Positions 46,546-58,124 of a DNA stretch of 64,000 nt are shown piece after piece. The notes below the pieces were generated by a model, which saw nothing but the letters and a program-made list of their open reading frames with translations, searched no databases and was not told the origin of the DNA. Source of the DNA: Triatoma infestans. Its lineage: Eukaryota; Arthropoda; Insecta; Hemiptera; Reduviidae. Every line of letters starts with the position of its first letter. The first letter of the stretch is position 1. The stretch lies in the NCBI GenBank assembly GCA_011037195.1, contig JAAEAF010002552.1:1-64000 (forward strand), given 5' to 3'. The translations under genes were made by a program, and so were the position numbers.

Positions 46546-46655
46546 AGAATATTGCAGCTCCATAATACGGGGTTCAGTAGCCCGATTGCTCTTTTTGCGA
46601 TTACATTCATTTGCAACACGTAATTTTTTTACTTGAAGCATTCTTACTGATGACA
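46546..46655. other. Short spacer
   Basis: Nothing recognised. Confidence 0.3.
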
Positions 46656-46930
46656 GAACCCAAGAACAGTGAAAAACGTTTAAAACGAAAACGCTTAGCA
46701 TGAAAAATCGGTTAACACGAATCATATTGCGGTCCCTACAAAATACTACGTAATTTCATACAGTTTTTATTTCTTTTAACACGAAACAAATATCGCTTAA
46801 CACAAAAAGATTTCACTTCTCGGACGAACAAAATAAAACCTATGTTTTTGCAGTCACATAGTCACGCTGATTTTTTGGCGTATTTTATTTCGTTAGACGG
46901 AACAAAATAAATAATGGCTACCACTGCTGC
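46656..46930. mobile_element. Possible pogo/Tigger-type terminal repeat fragment
   Basis: Repeated CTTAACACGAA-like blocks: GTTAACACGAATCAT, TTTAACACGAAAC, CGCTTAACACAAAAAG. These resemble the sub-repeats in ends of some arthropod pogo-type elements. No transposase was found. The call rests only on this pattern. Confidence 0.3.
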
Positions 46931-48509
46931 TGTGTTGCCGTTTACTTTACTTACTGTTGTTACGTGACAATTTACCTGTCATTTAGTTTTTGAATTCGGT
47001 GATGTCTGTGTCGAAATCGGTGAATCCCCGCAACAGAAATGCAGAACACCATGAAAAAAGTATGCGTAGTTATTGTAATGGTTGTAGGAGGAGATGTTGG
47101 TTGTAGATGTTGATAGATAAATAACACCTCAATATCGGTATAAGATATATAATTGGTATATATGTATACGACTGACTGCCAAGGACTGTATACTTTACAC
47201 TACTGAACAGACTGACTGACGTGGCTAAACGATGTGTACAATTCAAGTGTGAGACTGTGAACAGAATATCTTTTTGACTCTGTCTCTCGTATATATATCC
47301 AACTGGCCTCTCCTCTCCTCTCTCTCGAGAGGGGCTCTTTCTCTCTGATGCGTGGTGGGGGTTCACTCGCTAGTGTGGATGAGTGGTGGGGGTTCACTAC
47401 CCCTACATTATTTAGATGCTCATTCGAATAACAAAATGAATAAAACGATGGATGATATCGAACAATTTGTCGAAAATTTTATATTGAAAACGCCACTGCA
47501 AATAAAAAATATCAAATTTTTTTTCCAGAAAAAACACTAATTTTTTTACGTGTTTTTTATTAAATAAATATAATATATCTATTTGAATTGCTCAACCTTT
47601 GAGATTTTTATATATTCTACAGTAAGGTCTGTCTCGCTTATTGTCGACATATTCTCAGTTTTTGCTATATTTATGTTTGTACCCCATTTTTGGTATGCCT
47701 CTATTAATAAAATTATATTAATTATTATATTAATTAATATAAAATTAATATGTCTCAAATAAAAAAAAATTAATATTGTTATTATAAAAAGTTTATTTAT
47801 TTAATGTTCTATTGTAGATGTAAGCTGTCAGTTGAGGACGGACATGTACGCAGGGTATCTAAAGTGTGATCTAATGTAGTCTGCCAGTTAGTGCACTATC
47901 TGAAGACTCTATCTACACGGACGTACTTTCCAAACTGTTCCTCCCCTCCGCCCCCCTCCGTTCTATATAACATCACACTGGGCACGGGACATATCTCCTC
48001 TCTTTTACTAATATTTAACCTTTATTCGTCTTGTATCCGTTAATTTTTTTCATTGTCAGAAATATATACTTATGACATTATCAATTTTTTAAAGTTAGCT
48101 ATCTAAGAGGTGAAATTGATCTGGGCTCTCTCACTTTCTGTCTGTAAACATAATTATGTTGGCCGGTATGTAAGGCTTACTACCTGAACGATATTTCATA
48201 TATATATATACCCTCTCTCTTTCTAAAAATAGCCCTATTGTTTTCAAAAAAAAATTAATTTGACATGACTTTTATCTCTTCCGGCCTTCAAGTTCATTTA
48301 CTATGTTCCGCTTAATGCTGATATGTTTTCATTCTTTATAAAACAAAACAAAAAAAAATTACTTAATACAAAAATGCATAAAACAGAAAAAGAAAGGTAT
48401 GTTGCTGCGGGTGGTATTTTATAGGGTGAGAAGTTACACAAAAAGTAACGGGCGACAGCAAATGAGGGTGAAAAGGTACTTGCTTCTTCTTTAAAGAAAC
48501 AAATATCTA
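46931..48509. other. Mixed non-coding region, including a GC-rich island with a TATA-like box
   Basis: 47270-47400 is rich in CTCTCT and GGTGGGGGTTCAC, the latter twice, 36 bp apart. 47930-47990 is GC-rich and contains TATATAA at 47965-47971. TA runs occur near 48198-48211. No gene was recognised. Confidence 0.45.
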
Positions 48510-48571
48510 AAAATCAGGTGTGAAACACTCTGTGAAACACGACTTTCGCTTACAACACGTAATAGAGAAAG
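48510..48571 (+). repeat. Family C end fragment
   Basis: AATCAGGTGTGAAACACTCT and the following AGAGAAAG match the 5' end of family C. It abuts a SINE. Confidence 0.65.
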
Positions 48572-48728
48572 TATTAGCTCAGTGATAGCGCGCTGGACTA
48601 GCAATCCAGCAGTGCGGCCCTTAGATTTTCTCTTCCTAGGTGCCTCTAAAGCAGACTGCCCGGTGATGGGAAGGTTCGCATCTTATAGATCTTTCAGGTC
48701 GTAGTACAATTCCCCAATAACAATCTAA
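48572..48728 (+). mobile_element. tRNA-derived SINE, tail type A, + strand
   Basis: ATTAGCTCAGTGATAGCGCG (A box region), GGACTAGCAATCCAGC, CTTAGATTTTCTCTTCCTAG and the tail TCTTTCAGGTCGTAGTAC to CAATAACAATCTAATCT. The B-box segment and part of the body are shortened. Confidence 0.8.
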
Positions 48729-48929
48729 TCTACTACGCATAATATAATGGACGGGCATTTAAGGAAACGAAAACACCGACAGATTGACAAAGGAGGATTC
48801 CCTTGCGATTCCCATTGGTCCTGAGCACTTCTTCGGCATCTTACGAAACGCCTGTAAGGCCATTGAGCTAACACGAAACACACATTTTATTGCAAAAAAA
48901 CATTGCAGGACACGATTATGCTCGCAGAC
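48729..48929. other. Spacer between SINE and family C copy
   Basis: Contains blocks such as ACACCGACAGATTGAC that may be family C remains. Nothing firm. Confidence 0.35.
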
Positions 48930-49232
48930 GATTCCAGAAATTTGGTGTAATTCTGACAGGTAAATTCCTGTCGGATCCCAATGGCAATGATACCCAAACG
49001 GAATGCCAAGCATGTAATTATTTCTTTTGATTTTTCGTTTTTGAACTATGCAGTTCAGATACATACACTCAAACACTTACACACATGGACACAAATATAC
49101 ACGCAGTCCATTTTCTAGCAACCAATTTTTTTGAACTCAAAGGGCTTCAAAACGTGTATTTCCGGTAAAAACTGGATATCAAAAATTTGACACGATTGCA
49201 AATACTTCTCTCTACAGCAGTTAGAGAAATTA
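48930..49232 (+). repeat. Family C modular repeat, copy 7, 3' part
   Basis: AATTCCTGTCGGATCCCAAT, GATACCCAAACGGAATGCCA, GGGCTTCAAAACGTGTATTT then CCGGT and AAATTTGACACGATTGCAAA, in family order. The right end has a CTCTCTACAGCAGTTAGAGA variant of the terminus. Confidence 0.8.
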
Positions 49233-50137
49233 ATAAGTCCAAGATAAATTTTTATTACTTCAGCAAAAGAGAATATAAGGATAGAAGATCAGAGGACAAT
49301 GAGTTTTATTATTATACGAATTAGGAATGCATTTTGCCTTCAAAGGATTAATATTGGTAATTAAAAATTGGGAAACAAAAACATTAAAAGTAAAATATTC
49401 GGACAATATCATAAAATCTAAAGAAATATACAAAACTTTCTTATAATCAAAATTTATTCAAAGATAGTTATGAATATAAAATGAAAAAAAATAATAATTC
49501 AGTGAGCTGTGTTTTTAACAGTACGTTAACACATCATATAACAAATATTGTTTACATAATGATATAGTCAGTCGGTGCCTTAAAGTTTTTCTTATCAACA
49601 TAATGCCAACAGCCTCAACAAACATTCAACCACAAAATTGTACAAATATTTCGTTACATATCTTTCTAAAAATTAAATATATATATATTTTTTTTTTTAG
49701 TTTCTATTTGTTTACTTTTTTTTTTTTTTTTTTTTACAACTGTTAGCAATAATGAATGACATAATTAATTTTCCTTATTTATAAATATTCCAAATTTTAC
49801 AAATTGATATTTCTGCTAAAATTTATTCATATATATATATATACATATATATACAGATTTTCTAATTTTTCTGACCAATTTAGGACTGTTTTCTAGAAAT
49901 GAAGGATGTTGCTAAGCACATGTTGCAAAGCAAAAGAGCAGATGTGATGGGGCATACATAATAAAGTTGGAAGATCCATCATGTGGGAACCCAAGATAGT
50001 ATCCAAACGGAATATCAAGTTTGATTTTTTTGTTTTGTTTTTGTCGTTTAACGGGACTTTTGGGGTACGGGCGGAGTTACGTTTTCCTCTAAAGTGCTAT
50101 GCCCAATGATCATACAAATCTACGATCTAGAAAAGAA
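49233..50137. other. AT-rich intronic DNA with microsatellites
   Basis: Long T runs (49688-49735) and ATATAT runs (49831-49852). 49968-50020 has CCCAAGATAGTATCCAAACG-like family C text. No gene was seen. Confidence 0.5.
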
Positions 50138-50367
50138 TTTTTTTTTTTTTTTTTTAATTTAAGGCGTGTCAACATCTATGGTCATTGGCGCCTTCTCCAG
50201 TGCATTGCCGGCCTCCGAAGAGTGTTCTCTCATTACATACAACACTGTCCATCACTGGACAGTGAGCTGTAGAGGCTCCTAAGAAGAAAAAATCTAAGGG
50301 TGGCACAGCTGGACTTTCAAGATTAAACCGGAGACGTGTTTACTAAAAACTGTGCGTTATCACTGAA
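50138..50367 (-). mobile_element. tRNA-derived SINE, tail type B, minus strand
   Basis: T tract, AATTTAAGGCGTGTCAACAT, then the body (GGCCTCCGAAGAGTGTTCTC, CTGGACAGTGAGCTGTAGAG) and a decayed head (GGAGACGTGTTTACTAAAAA, and TATCACTGAAC for the A-box end). Confidence 0.8.
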
Positions 50368-50515
50368 CAGTTTATTTTTTTTTGTCAGTTTTCGTGATTT
50401 TCTCCACAAGAAAAAAACACCGACAAATTTCCTTTATACTATAATTAATTTTAATTACAATTTTTTAAACTACAGTAAGAAGAAAGTCGTGTGAGTGTTT
50501 CACGCCTGATTTTTT
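50368..50515 (-). repeat. Family C modular repeat, copy 8, minus strand
   Basis: TGTCAGTTTTCGTGATTTTC and GTGTGAGTGTTTCACGCCTG are the reverse complement of the family's 5' portion. Confidence 0.7.
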
Positions 50516-50885
50516 TTTTTTTTTTGTTTCATTTAAATTATATCATTTGGCATCTCACGTGGAATCTACATACCAAACTTAAACGACAGCCATTACTTTA
50601 ATGTTACAAAAAGGCTGATGCGATTATTTGGCAAACGATCTAATTTAAACACTTACCAAGAAACTGCTAATCTACAAAGCAATCCATAAAATTAATTTGG
50701 AGATACATTGCAGAACTGTCGGGGTTTAATCAAACAATCTAATTATAATCGTATCCAACCAAACCCTCCAATCCAAAAATCTTTCGCCAAATCGTTTCAG
50801 CTCCTTTCTTTATTTCCAACCATACAATCCATACAGATTTAAATATTCAATACATCCGTCAAGAAATTGAAATGTTATTGGTGTG

Positions 50886-51357
50886 ATGTATTGTAGTGTA
50901 GTGGTAGCTTGTGGCGTGAGCAGTTTTGCACAGGGCTTGTGTTTGTAAGTTTTAAGAAAGAGAAGTAATAAGAATAATTAAGAAAACACTGGTAGATTAA
51001 ATTAAATATATTCTTTAAAGATATTTAAGTGCTATTCAATAACACAGCAATATGCTTATTAATTTACTGAAATTAGTTGGAATAAACTCTTATGTTATAA
51101 CTTAAACTGCCACTGATTCTAAGTGAGCGAAAAACAAGTGTTCTGCTTTGGTGTCGCTTTTAGACTGTTCTTGAAGGAATGCCTTCTAATTGTTCGTTCA
51201 AATCTTCCCCTGTGATAAGAAAGGGGTAGACAATGCTAACAAGGTTTATGAACTCTTCCTGTAGCTGTTCTTCTTCTACCGGCGTTACCCTCTTTGCCAA
51301 CAAGCTCGCATTTTTCTCATAATTTTCTTCAATTAAAATAGACATAATTTCTTGCAT
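50886..51357 (-). other. Unidentified 470-bp insertion inside a LINE, with a 65-codon frame
   Basis: The LINE text on both sides joins when this piece is removed. On its minus strand an open frame (51357-51160) reads MQEIMSILIEENYEKNASLL, continues through PVEEEQLQEEFINLV, and ends PSRTV then stop. It is acidic and has protein-like composition, with no repeat in the window. I do not recognise it. It could be a retroposed 3' end of a host mRNA or part of an unknown transposon. Confidence 0.4.
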
Positions 51358-51490
51358 CCATCACAAAATCCTATTTTGAAACAACAAATTTCATAACAGT
51401 TTATCCTCTCATGTCAGTCCTATTGTTCGTGAACTCTTGTATCCTTCACTAATCCATCTACTAATCCATTACTAATCCACTAATAAATCA

Positions 51491-51708
51491 GAGGAGGGAT
51501 TTGGTTTTTAAGTGGTTAGCGCGTTGGACTCCCACGCAGAGGTCCCGGGTTCGAGTCCAGTGCTACCCTTAGATTTCGGTGATGGACCGTGTTGTCTGTA
51601 GCGAGAGAACACTGTCCGGAGGCCGGCAGTGCATTGAGAAGGCTTCGGGCGCTAATGACCATAGATGTTGACGAGCCTTAAATTAAAAAATAATAAAAAT
51701 AATAATAA
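51491..51708 (+). mobile_element. tRNA-derived SINE, tail type B, full length
   Basis: Head GTGGTTAGCGCGTTGGACTC (A box) and GTCCCGGGTTCGAGTCC (B box). The body has CTTAGATTTCGGTGATGG, TTGTCTGTAGCGAGAGAACA and CCGGAGGCCGGCAGTGCATT. Tail GGCGCTAATGACCATAGATG, TTGACGAGCCTTAAATT and an A-rich end with AATAAT repeats. It is the best type B reference copy. Confidence 0.92.
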
Positions 51709-51950
51709 TCCTATAAATTCTACTCGAAGACTAAAAAGTCAGTGGCCCTCGTGATCTATTTATTGAGTAAATTGGAGTTTCACTTCTGAGTGAAATCTCC
51801 GCTCCGGTTTCGATGTAATTGTCCACAATTAAAAAGTCTGAGATCTAGTATTGTTATCGTACTCAAAAACTTCTATTTGATATTTTAAAACACTTTTACA
51901 TTGTTTTTTTTTTTTGTTTTTGTTAGAACCCAACTAATATTTAATTGAAA

Positions 51951-52734
51951 AATTATGGTAAAGTTAAATCAAAGCGGAGTTCATTTGACAGAATGAATGA
52001 ATGAATGACCTATTCCAATTCTAACGGCTCTAATGCTACATAATTAATTACGAATATATGTATATATAAAGACAGATTGATATATAATTCTATTGGATAA
52101 TCTTCTTGGTTATTATTTACATTGTTTAATGATTATAGTAAAGTTATCAGATTGTAATTAATCAGTGTTGATTGTTATTAATTAAGTGAAAAGTGTTTGT
52201 AAGTAAGCGTCGTCAGTTAATCCACTAACACATTGACAGAGAGCTTTACTCACTCTTAACACTATAGAACCCATCATCTCCATCCCTTTCTATAAATCTT
52301 GTCACTTCCTCTGCTTACTTGTACGTTGCTTTTGTTTGTCACTTAATTTGATATCACTTTATTAATAAAACTGTCCCAACTGTTTAATTTGAAACAAGTG
52401 TTAATTGAATTTCTTAGGCTGTATTTGTTGTTTCCCATTTTCCCCAGTATCTTCATCATTATATACAGTTCGTCATTATGAAGCCCGTTTATTGTGATTT
52501 ATCAGATACTTAAGGCATTTTAAATTAGAAAAGATTTTACTTGTACTTTTCTAAAGCCAGCTAGTTGGCGGGTATACCTGAACATGCGCAACTGTCCAAT
52601 ATTCGTAGTTTAAAAATCTTTTACTGTTCACGGCTTTCTTTTACCGTTATTAATACAATTATATATAAAATGACGAATTATTTCCTTTAAACTTCAGATT
52701 TTATTCATTTTTGCCCTAACATAATTATAGGGTT
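51951..52734. other. Intronic DNA, nothing recognised
   Basis: (GAAT)n-like ATGAATGAATGAATGAC near 51993-52009. Otherwise AT-rich without supported features. Confidence 0.45.
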
Positions 52735-54180
52735 GGTTGGAGATGTGCACCAAGCTACATGTAGTAGAAGTAATTACATTGTAGTCCATCAGAGAGCGCC
52801 AATGACTCTAACTAATCCGATATAATATTTGGAATTAAACGCCACTAATTCCGCACAACTATCTAAAACAGTTTTTTTCTGAAAAATGTTACCAATTACA
52901 GCGCTAAGTTTATATCTGTGCTTCCGGTATAAATCGGGAATTAGCATTCCAATTTGAATGGAGATCGTTATAGTCGTTTACAAGAAAATTCCCCCCAAAA
53001 AAAACAACTCAATAATCTTCTCTGGAAAGACGCACTCACGATTAATCGATTTTCTTCAGTTGTGGAATTCTAATTAATATTATTTCAAAAAAAAAAATCT
53101 GGTGTGAAACACTCACACAACATTCTCTTACTCCTGTTCTCAAAATTATAATTGACAAAGGTTATAGTTTGTGTACCAAATATAATGAAATTCGTCGAGA
53201 ACTGAAAAAAAAGTGATTTTCTTAAAACTTGGAATTTTGGCCATCTATTTGTTTCTAATTGGCAATTTATTATGATTGTTTGGATGATAGAATTGTATAA
53301 TCAACTATTATGATACCACTTTAGAGAAAGCTGTAACCCCAACCCCTCCCCTAAAAGTGCCCTTAAATGAATTTTCCCAGAGAAATGATTTAAATAAAAG
53401 ATGTACATCATTGCATGTTTAGTTTATATATGAAGTTTCAGAAAATCGTCGGAGCTATTTTGGAGAAAATCGCGAAAAAATGAAAAAAGTCATTTAGTAA
53501 AGTGCTAAAACAAACGCACTTCCGGCTATCCGATTTTTTCAAATTCGGAATTTCAACAACATATTTAATTCTAATTAACATTATTTAGATGACAGAATTT
53601 TGAGCTATGCTGTTCACATACATACACACACACACAGACAGACCATTTGCTAAAAACCACTTTTTGGACTCAGGGGACCTCAAAATGGATATTTCCGGTG
53701 AAAACTCAATATCGAAAATTTGCCACGATTACAATACTTGCTCTTACTAGGAGTAAGAGAAAGTAAAAGGAATCGCTATAACAAACTAAATTAACACTTA
53801 ATAGGAGGAAAACATACTTTCCTCCCACAAAAAGCCGCCTTAAATGAATTTTTCTAGACAAATGTTTCAAATAAATGTTGCAGCTCTTAATATATATAGT
53901 TGTTATACACCATGTTTAAAAAAAATCGATAGCCCTATTTCCGATAAAATTGCAAAAAGTGAAAAATCCATTTAGTAAAGTGGTACTTCCGGTTGAGGAA
54001 TTTTGGCATATAACTTACTGTCGGATCCTATGGCGATACGTAAACAGAATGTCATGTTTTAATTTTTTACGATTTGTATATTCAGAGACCATTTTCTAAA
54101 TATCACTTTTCGGACGTGTATTTCCGATAAAAGCTTGGTATTAGAAAATTTGACACGATTACAATAGTTCCTCTTATAGT
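52735..54180 (+). repeat. Family C modular repeats, three consecutive partial copies
   Basis: 52735-53090 shares text with 11.8 kb. 53098-53766 is a nearly full copy starting CTGGTGTGAAACACTCACAC and ending CTAGGAGTAAGAGAAAGTAA. 53768-54180 repeats the 3' modules (CTTCCGGTTGAGGAATTTTG, AGAAAATTTGACACGATTAC). They lie head to tail in the same orientation. Confidence 0.82.
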
Positions 54181-54411
54181 CGTTTTCATGAAAATTCCCA
54201 AAATTTCGCTTATTGTGGTGTCACTGCAGACATCAAAAGCACCTCCATCAATACCCATTAAAACGTGTACTGACAGACGAGTTAAGTTAATGGCACAGTT
54301 TTCGTATAATTTCCAAAAGTATACTTTTTTCGTAAGAATATGTAATCAATTCGAATTTAGAGGTTTACACTTATTATTCAATAGCTACAGTATTGTAGGA
54401 TCATCTCTTCT
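54181..54411. other. Spacer, nothing firm
   Basis: A 76-codon frame (54188-54418) has no recognised relative. Confidence 0.35.
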
Positions 54412-55465
54412 TGCTTGAGCAGAGAGAGTATTGCGACAATGTCTTCCTGGACGTTGCATTTGATCGGTTCTAATATCCGGGCTTGATGTGAATGCACAGA
54501 GGTATCCTATGACAAGCTTATTAGTTAATCCTGACTGACCGCTTCTTCAAGATCAGATTACCCTTCTTCAACTTCCATTCTATATCTGCTAATGGTTCTC
54601 AAAGAAGTATACTTGAACCCGTTAGTTAACCCATAAATACAGCTGATATGCTATCACACTCTCTATATATTTGCTAATGCTTCATTTCTACGTAAAGATT
54701 CCGTAACATCGACCTTAATCTACAGGCTCACCTGAATTCATTTCAACAATGGTTCAACAAAACGGGGAATCAAAATCAGAGTTGAAAAGAGCAAACCCAT
54801 TTCTTTCACTCTCCAACAAATGGAAATGGATTGCTCCAGTTTATTATGATAATGTCTCCTTATCACAAAAAGTTCGCTACTTAGGACTATATCTGGACTG
54901 ACACCTTATTTGGAATCCACACACCAGACTTAAACGATAGGCATTATTTCAACGCTATAAATTGCTGATGCGATTACTTCTTTACTAATCCTTCATTAAC
55001 CCTCTAACATAACCCTTACGAACAAACTGCTGATTTACCTAAACCTATTTGGACAAACGGTACAGAGTATGAAGTTGTTCAACCAAACGATATAACCATA
55101 ATCGAAATACTCCCATCCAAAAGCATTCCGCAAAAACCGTTTCCGCTCCTTTCATTGTTTCCAACCATATAAGCCATACAAGATTTACGTCAGTGAATTT
55201 ATCCTACACTGATAAAATAAATTTTCTAACCGTTTACGTCTTTTGTAAATCTCCTGTTGTCCGTAAACTTGCAACACACTAATCTTATTAACTCTACTCG
55301 AAAAGTAAAGCTTTAGTGGCTCTGTGATCTACTTATTGAAAGTATCATTAACGAATAGACTTTTCCACACTAGTTACGTCTATTTGTCCACAATTATTAT
55401 AAAATTTAGTATTGTTATACTTGTAACAGGTGTAAATATCAATAAAATATTTATGTATATATAAA
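54412..55465 (+). mobile_element. Jockey-like LINE (family J), copy with 3' end
   Basis: VFLDVAFDRF (reverse transcriptase motif A) near 54440. The damaged motif B/C region follows, then KDSVTSTL and HLNSFQQWFN-like text, YYDNVSLSQKVRYLGLYLD in broken frames, the C-terminal APFFISNH-like text (about 55150), and a 3'UTR to about 55465. Many stops. Confidence 0.75.
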
Positions 55466-56371
55466 GAAGGTGGCCATAAATTATTATTTTTTAGAAAGAC
55501 ACTTTTTCTATCAAGCAGAATGTGTTAAAATCGTGTGGGCTTATATTGATTAGAGCGTAGAGGACAGACTACCTGTGGACGTGCTATATGCTGTCGATGA
55601 TTTCACTTCCTTTATGAATATAAATTAAATAATTTACATATAAATATTGTTAAAGAGTTTTATTATACAAGTTTTAATTAAAAGTTTTATAACATACATA
55701 AAGGAAAACATACTATACCTATAATGAATTAACTATAAGGACTTTAATAAAATTGTATACCAATCACTTTTGTTATTAACAATATGAAGGTATTATTAAT
55801 AGAAACAAGGTAATCATATGGATTAGGGCATTTATCAACTAAAAATTCCCCTTTTGCATCCAATTACAATTACAATTTTAGAAAGAAGAAGTGATAGATT
55901 TTAGGCGGTAAGAGAGTGCAAAGGGTAAGAAGTATTTCTAATAACTCGAACCATGTGATTCAGATCAGCATTCTAACTACGTTATAAACGAATCTCAGAC
56001 ATTATGATTCTTCCAGTTGTTGTACGTAAACTTTCAATAGCTTAGTAACCAACCACACCATTAATGTCCTTCCGACGTTTCAGCTAATAGAGCCCCTGGT
56101 CTCAATCGCCCCAAAACAAAGTATACTTTTCTGTGTGGCCAATATTTTGTACGTAATATTCAAAGAAAAGGCTTTTTAATCAGTTTTTTCTTTTTCTCTG
56201 CGATTACGCCTGATCATACGGCACTGCAATTTCGAACCAGTAATTTCATGAAGTCTTCGTTGCGGCTTCTGCACAGCATTTAAAGAATCCACAAGAACAT
56301 ATAGACCGCAAAATGAAGGGCTTTATTGCCACAGTAATGATTCGTTTAGCAATACCCTTTTTTTTATTTTT
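55466..56371. other. Intronic DNA, nothing recognised
   Basis: AT-rich. No supported gene, RNA or repeat. Confidence 0.45.
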
Positions 56372-56830
56372 ACTTCCTCTTACTCCTAGGGTAAGAGTAA
56401 ATATTGCGATCGTGCCAGATTTTCGAAAATGAGATTTCACAGGAAATACATGTTTTGGGATACGTTGAACACGAAAAAAATAATTTTAACGAAAAGTTTG
56501 TATGTTTGTGTGTGTGTGTGTGTGTTAAAACAGAATATCTCAACAACGAAAAGTCACCAACGGAAGCTTAAACTTGGTATTACGTTCAGGCATCATGACG
56601 GACGGCACAGGCACGAAGATTTTTGGGCAAAAGCGATCAAGTACTTTACTGAATGTTTTTCAGTTTTTCGTGATGATCTCCAAAACAGCTCCAATGATTT
56701 TCTTTAAACTTTGTATACTTCTTCAAAACTCCTAAATACCTATAACTTTTATGTGAAATGTTATCTCGTGGAAATAGATTTTCTTAGGGTTTCTGGGGAA
56801 ACAGTAGCGTTATGCTTTCCTCTAAAGCAC
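56372..56830 (-). repeat. Family C modular repeat, copy on minus strand
   Basis: CTTCCTCTTACTCCTAGGGT, GCGATCGTGCCAGATTTTCG and CAGGAAATACATGTTTTGGG, then a GT microsatellite and GAATATCTCAACAACGAAAA and so on, follow the family order in reverse complement. The short frame inside is a by-product. Confidence 0.8.
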
Positions 56831-56889
56831 AACTTCGCTATTGTAGTGTGGATAAAGTGGGTAACTATGGAAACAATAAAATATGATAG

Positions 56890-57250
56890 AATATAATTAA
56901 TTAACTTTTCATAAAATATATATAAATTTGTGTTGTCCATTTTCTGTGCGAGAAATTAACTAAATAAAGCCTGTTTTGTAGTTGAGTAAAGAAGTCTTTT
57001 TATTCCCACGTAGCGTGAAGCTTAGAAATATTACAGTGATGGCAGCGGTGGGATATTGGGTTGAGTTCTGGTGTTCCACTAGATACTTTATGTGATACCC
57101 TGGCTTGGACGGCCTGGAGAATGGCTGCTGTGTTTCTTTAAAGAACAGTGGAGGTCTTGCCCAACATTTACAGGCCTACTCGTGGATTAGCGGAGTGTGT
57201 AAGTTGCCGGTAGTAGTAACAGGTCGTCGATTGTTTGAGAAGGGAAAAAT
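56890..57250 (+). mobile_element. Gypsy-type LTR end with tRNA-Leu primer-binding site
   Basis: AATAAA at 56963-56968 lies in what looks like the R/U5 end of an LTR, which finishes TTACA at 57035. One base later TGATGGCAGCGGTGGGAT (57037-57054) matches 17 of 18 positions of the complement of the 3' end of tRNA-Leu (TGGTGGCAGCGGTGGGAT). That is the expected place for a primer-binding site. The LTR's left part and the coding region are missing or unrecognised. Confidence 0.65.
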
Positions 57251-57354
57251 GTTATGTATGTCCCTCTCTAATCATTGAAAGATACATGTTCTGCATAATA
57301 ATTGCATTTTTATTACGAGTAGGGATGAGAATTATTCCCCTCCGTGCCATACAA

Positions 57355-57800
57355 ATATAGAGGGTGTCCCAAGGTATATGGATCACTTTTTCTCGGAAAC
57401 TAAGCTAGCTAGAAAAAAAAACTAAACCTGTAGTTTTTTTGTTAGAAATCCAAATTTAATTTGCAAATTTGTTTTGGTGCTTCCAGAAGCGAGATACAAG
57501 CACCAACTTCATTTTTTCAAATGGGGAGGTGTGGTTTTTTTATTTAAGAAATAGATTCCTCTATTTTTTTATAAGAAAAATTTACTTGAACGGTTTTTTT
57601 TCTGTGAGTGATATTTTACAAGTTATGAATGAAAATGTGATTCTTATAAGAAATTTCAAAATGATATAATAACGGTTTTTTGATTGAATAAGAAGAAAAG
57701 TACTATTTTATTATAAATTTTACTCCTCATTAATTACAGTTCTTGCTCGAACTGGCCCCCACCATTAGAGATGTATTTCTTTGGTCGTAAGGTACAATTG
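57355..57800. mobile_element. Tc1-like element, one end only
   Basis: AGAGGGTGTCCCAAGGTATA and ATGGATCAC resemble the ends of the 16.5-kb Tc1-like element (AGGGTGACCAGAGTTATATG). The A/T-rich subterminal text is also similar in style. The other end was not found. Confidence 0.4.
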
Positions 57801-58124
57801 GCAGGAAAAAGCATGTGTATGCATCTCACCAACATAATATTAATAAACATTATAGGAATTGATAGAATTCCAAATTTCAAGAAATTCGGTTGACCGGAAG
57901 TGCGACTTTTTTAAAAAAAGGCCTCTCTACGGCAGTTTACGTAATTGTTACAATGACTAATCTGCCGTATGATAAATTGATAAATGATGATAAATGATTG
58001 ATAAATTTTAATCAATTTTATAATTCTTAGAAGTTGTTCAGCTGTTTTGAATTTTATATCAATAGCAGAATCCTAAATCCACTTTAATAAATCCATCTTT
58101 TTGAGAAAAGCTTAATGTTAGCCA
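57801..58124. other. Intronic DNA, nothing firm
   Basis: 57830-58110 may contain decayed family C text (CAAATTTCAAGAAATTCGGT, GGAAGTGCGAC). Confidence 0.35.

Larger units (their letters stand above)
50535..51950 (+). mobile_element. Jockey-like LINE (family J) C-terminal part and 3'UTR, interrupted twice
   Basis: 50540-50885 reads HLTWNLHTKLKR, then APFFISNHTIHTDLNIQYIR, the Jockey pol C-terminus. 51358-51490 continues YFETTNFITVYPLMSV in a shifted frame. The 3' part resumes at 51709 and matches 55280-55440 (GTCCACAATTA, TTTAGTATTGTTAT-like text). A 470-bp unknown insert (50886-51357) and a SINE (51491-51708) interrupt it. Related copies are at 54.4 and 58.1 kb. Confidence 0.78.

Noticed and set aside
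47352..47540. Frame with MNKTMDDIEQFVENFIL, considered as part of a pogo-type transposase
   Set aside because: The match to that family is too short, and no DDE motif is found nearby.
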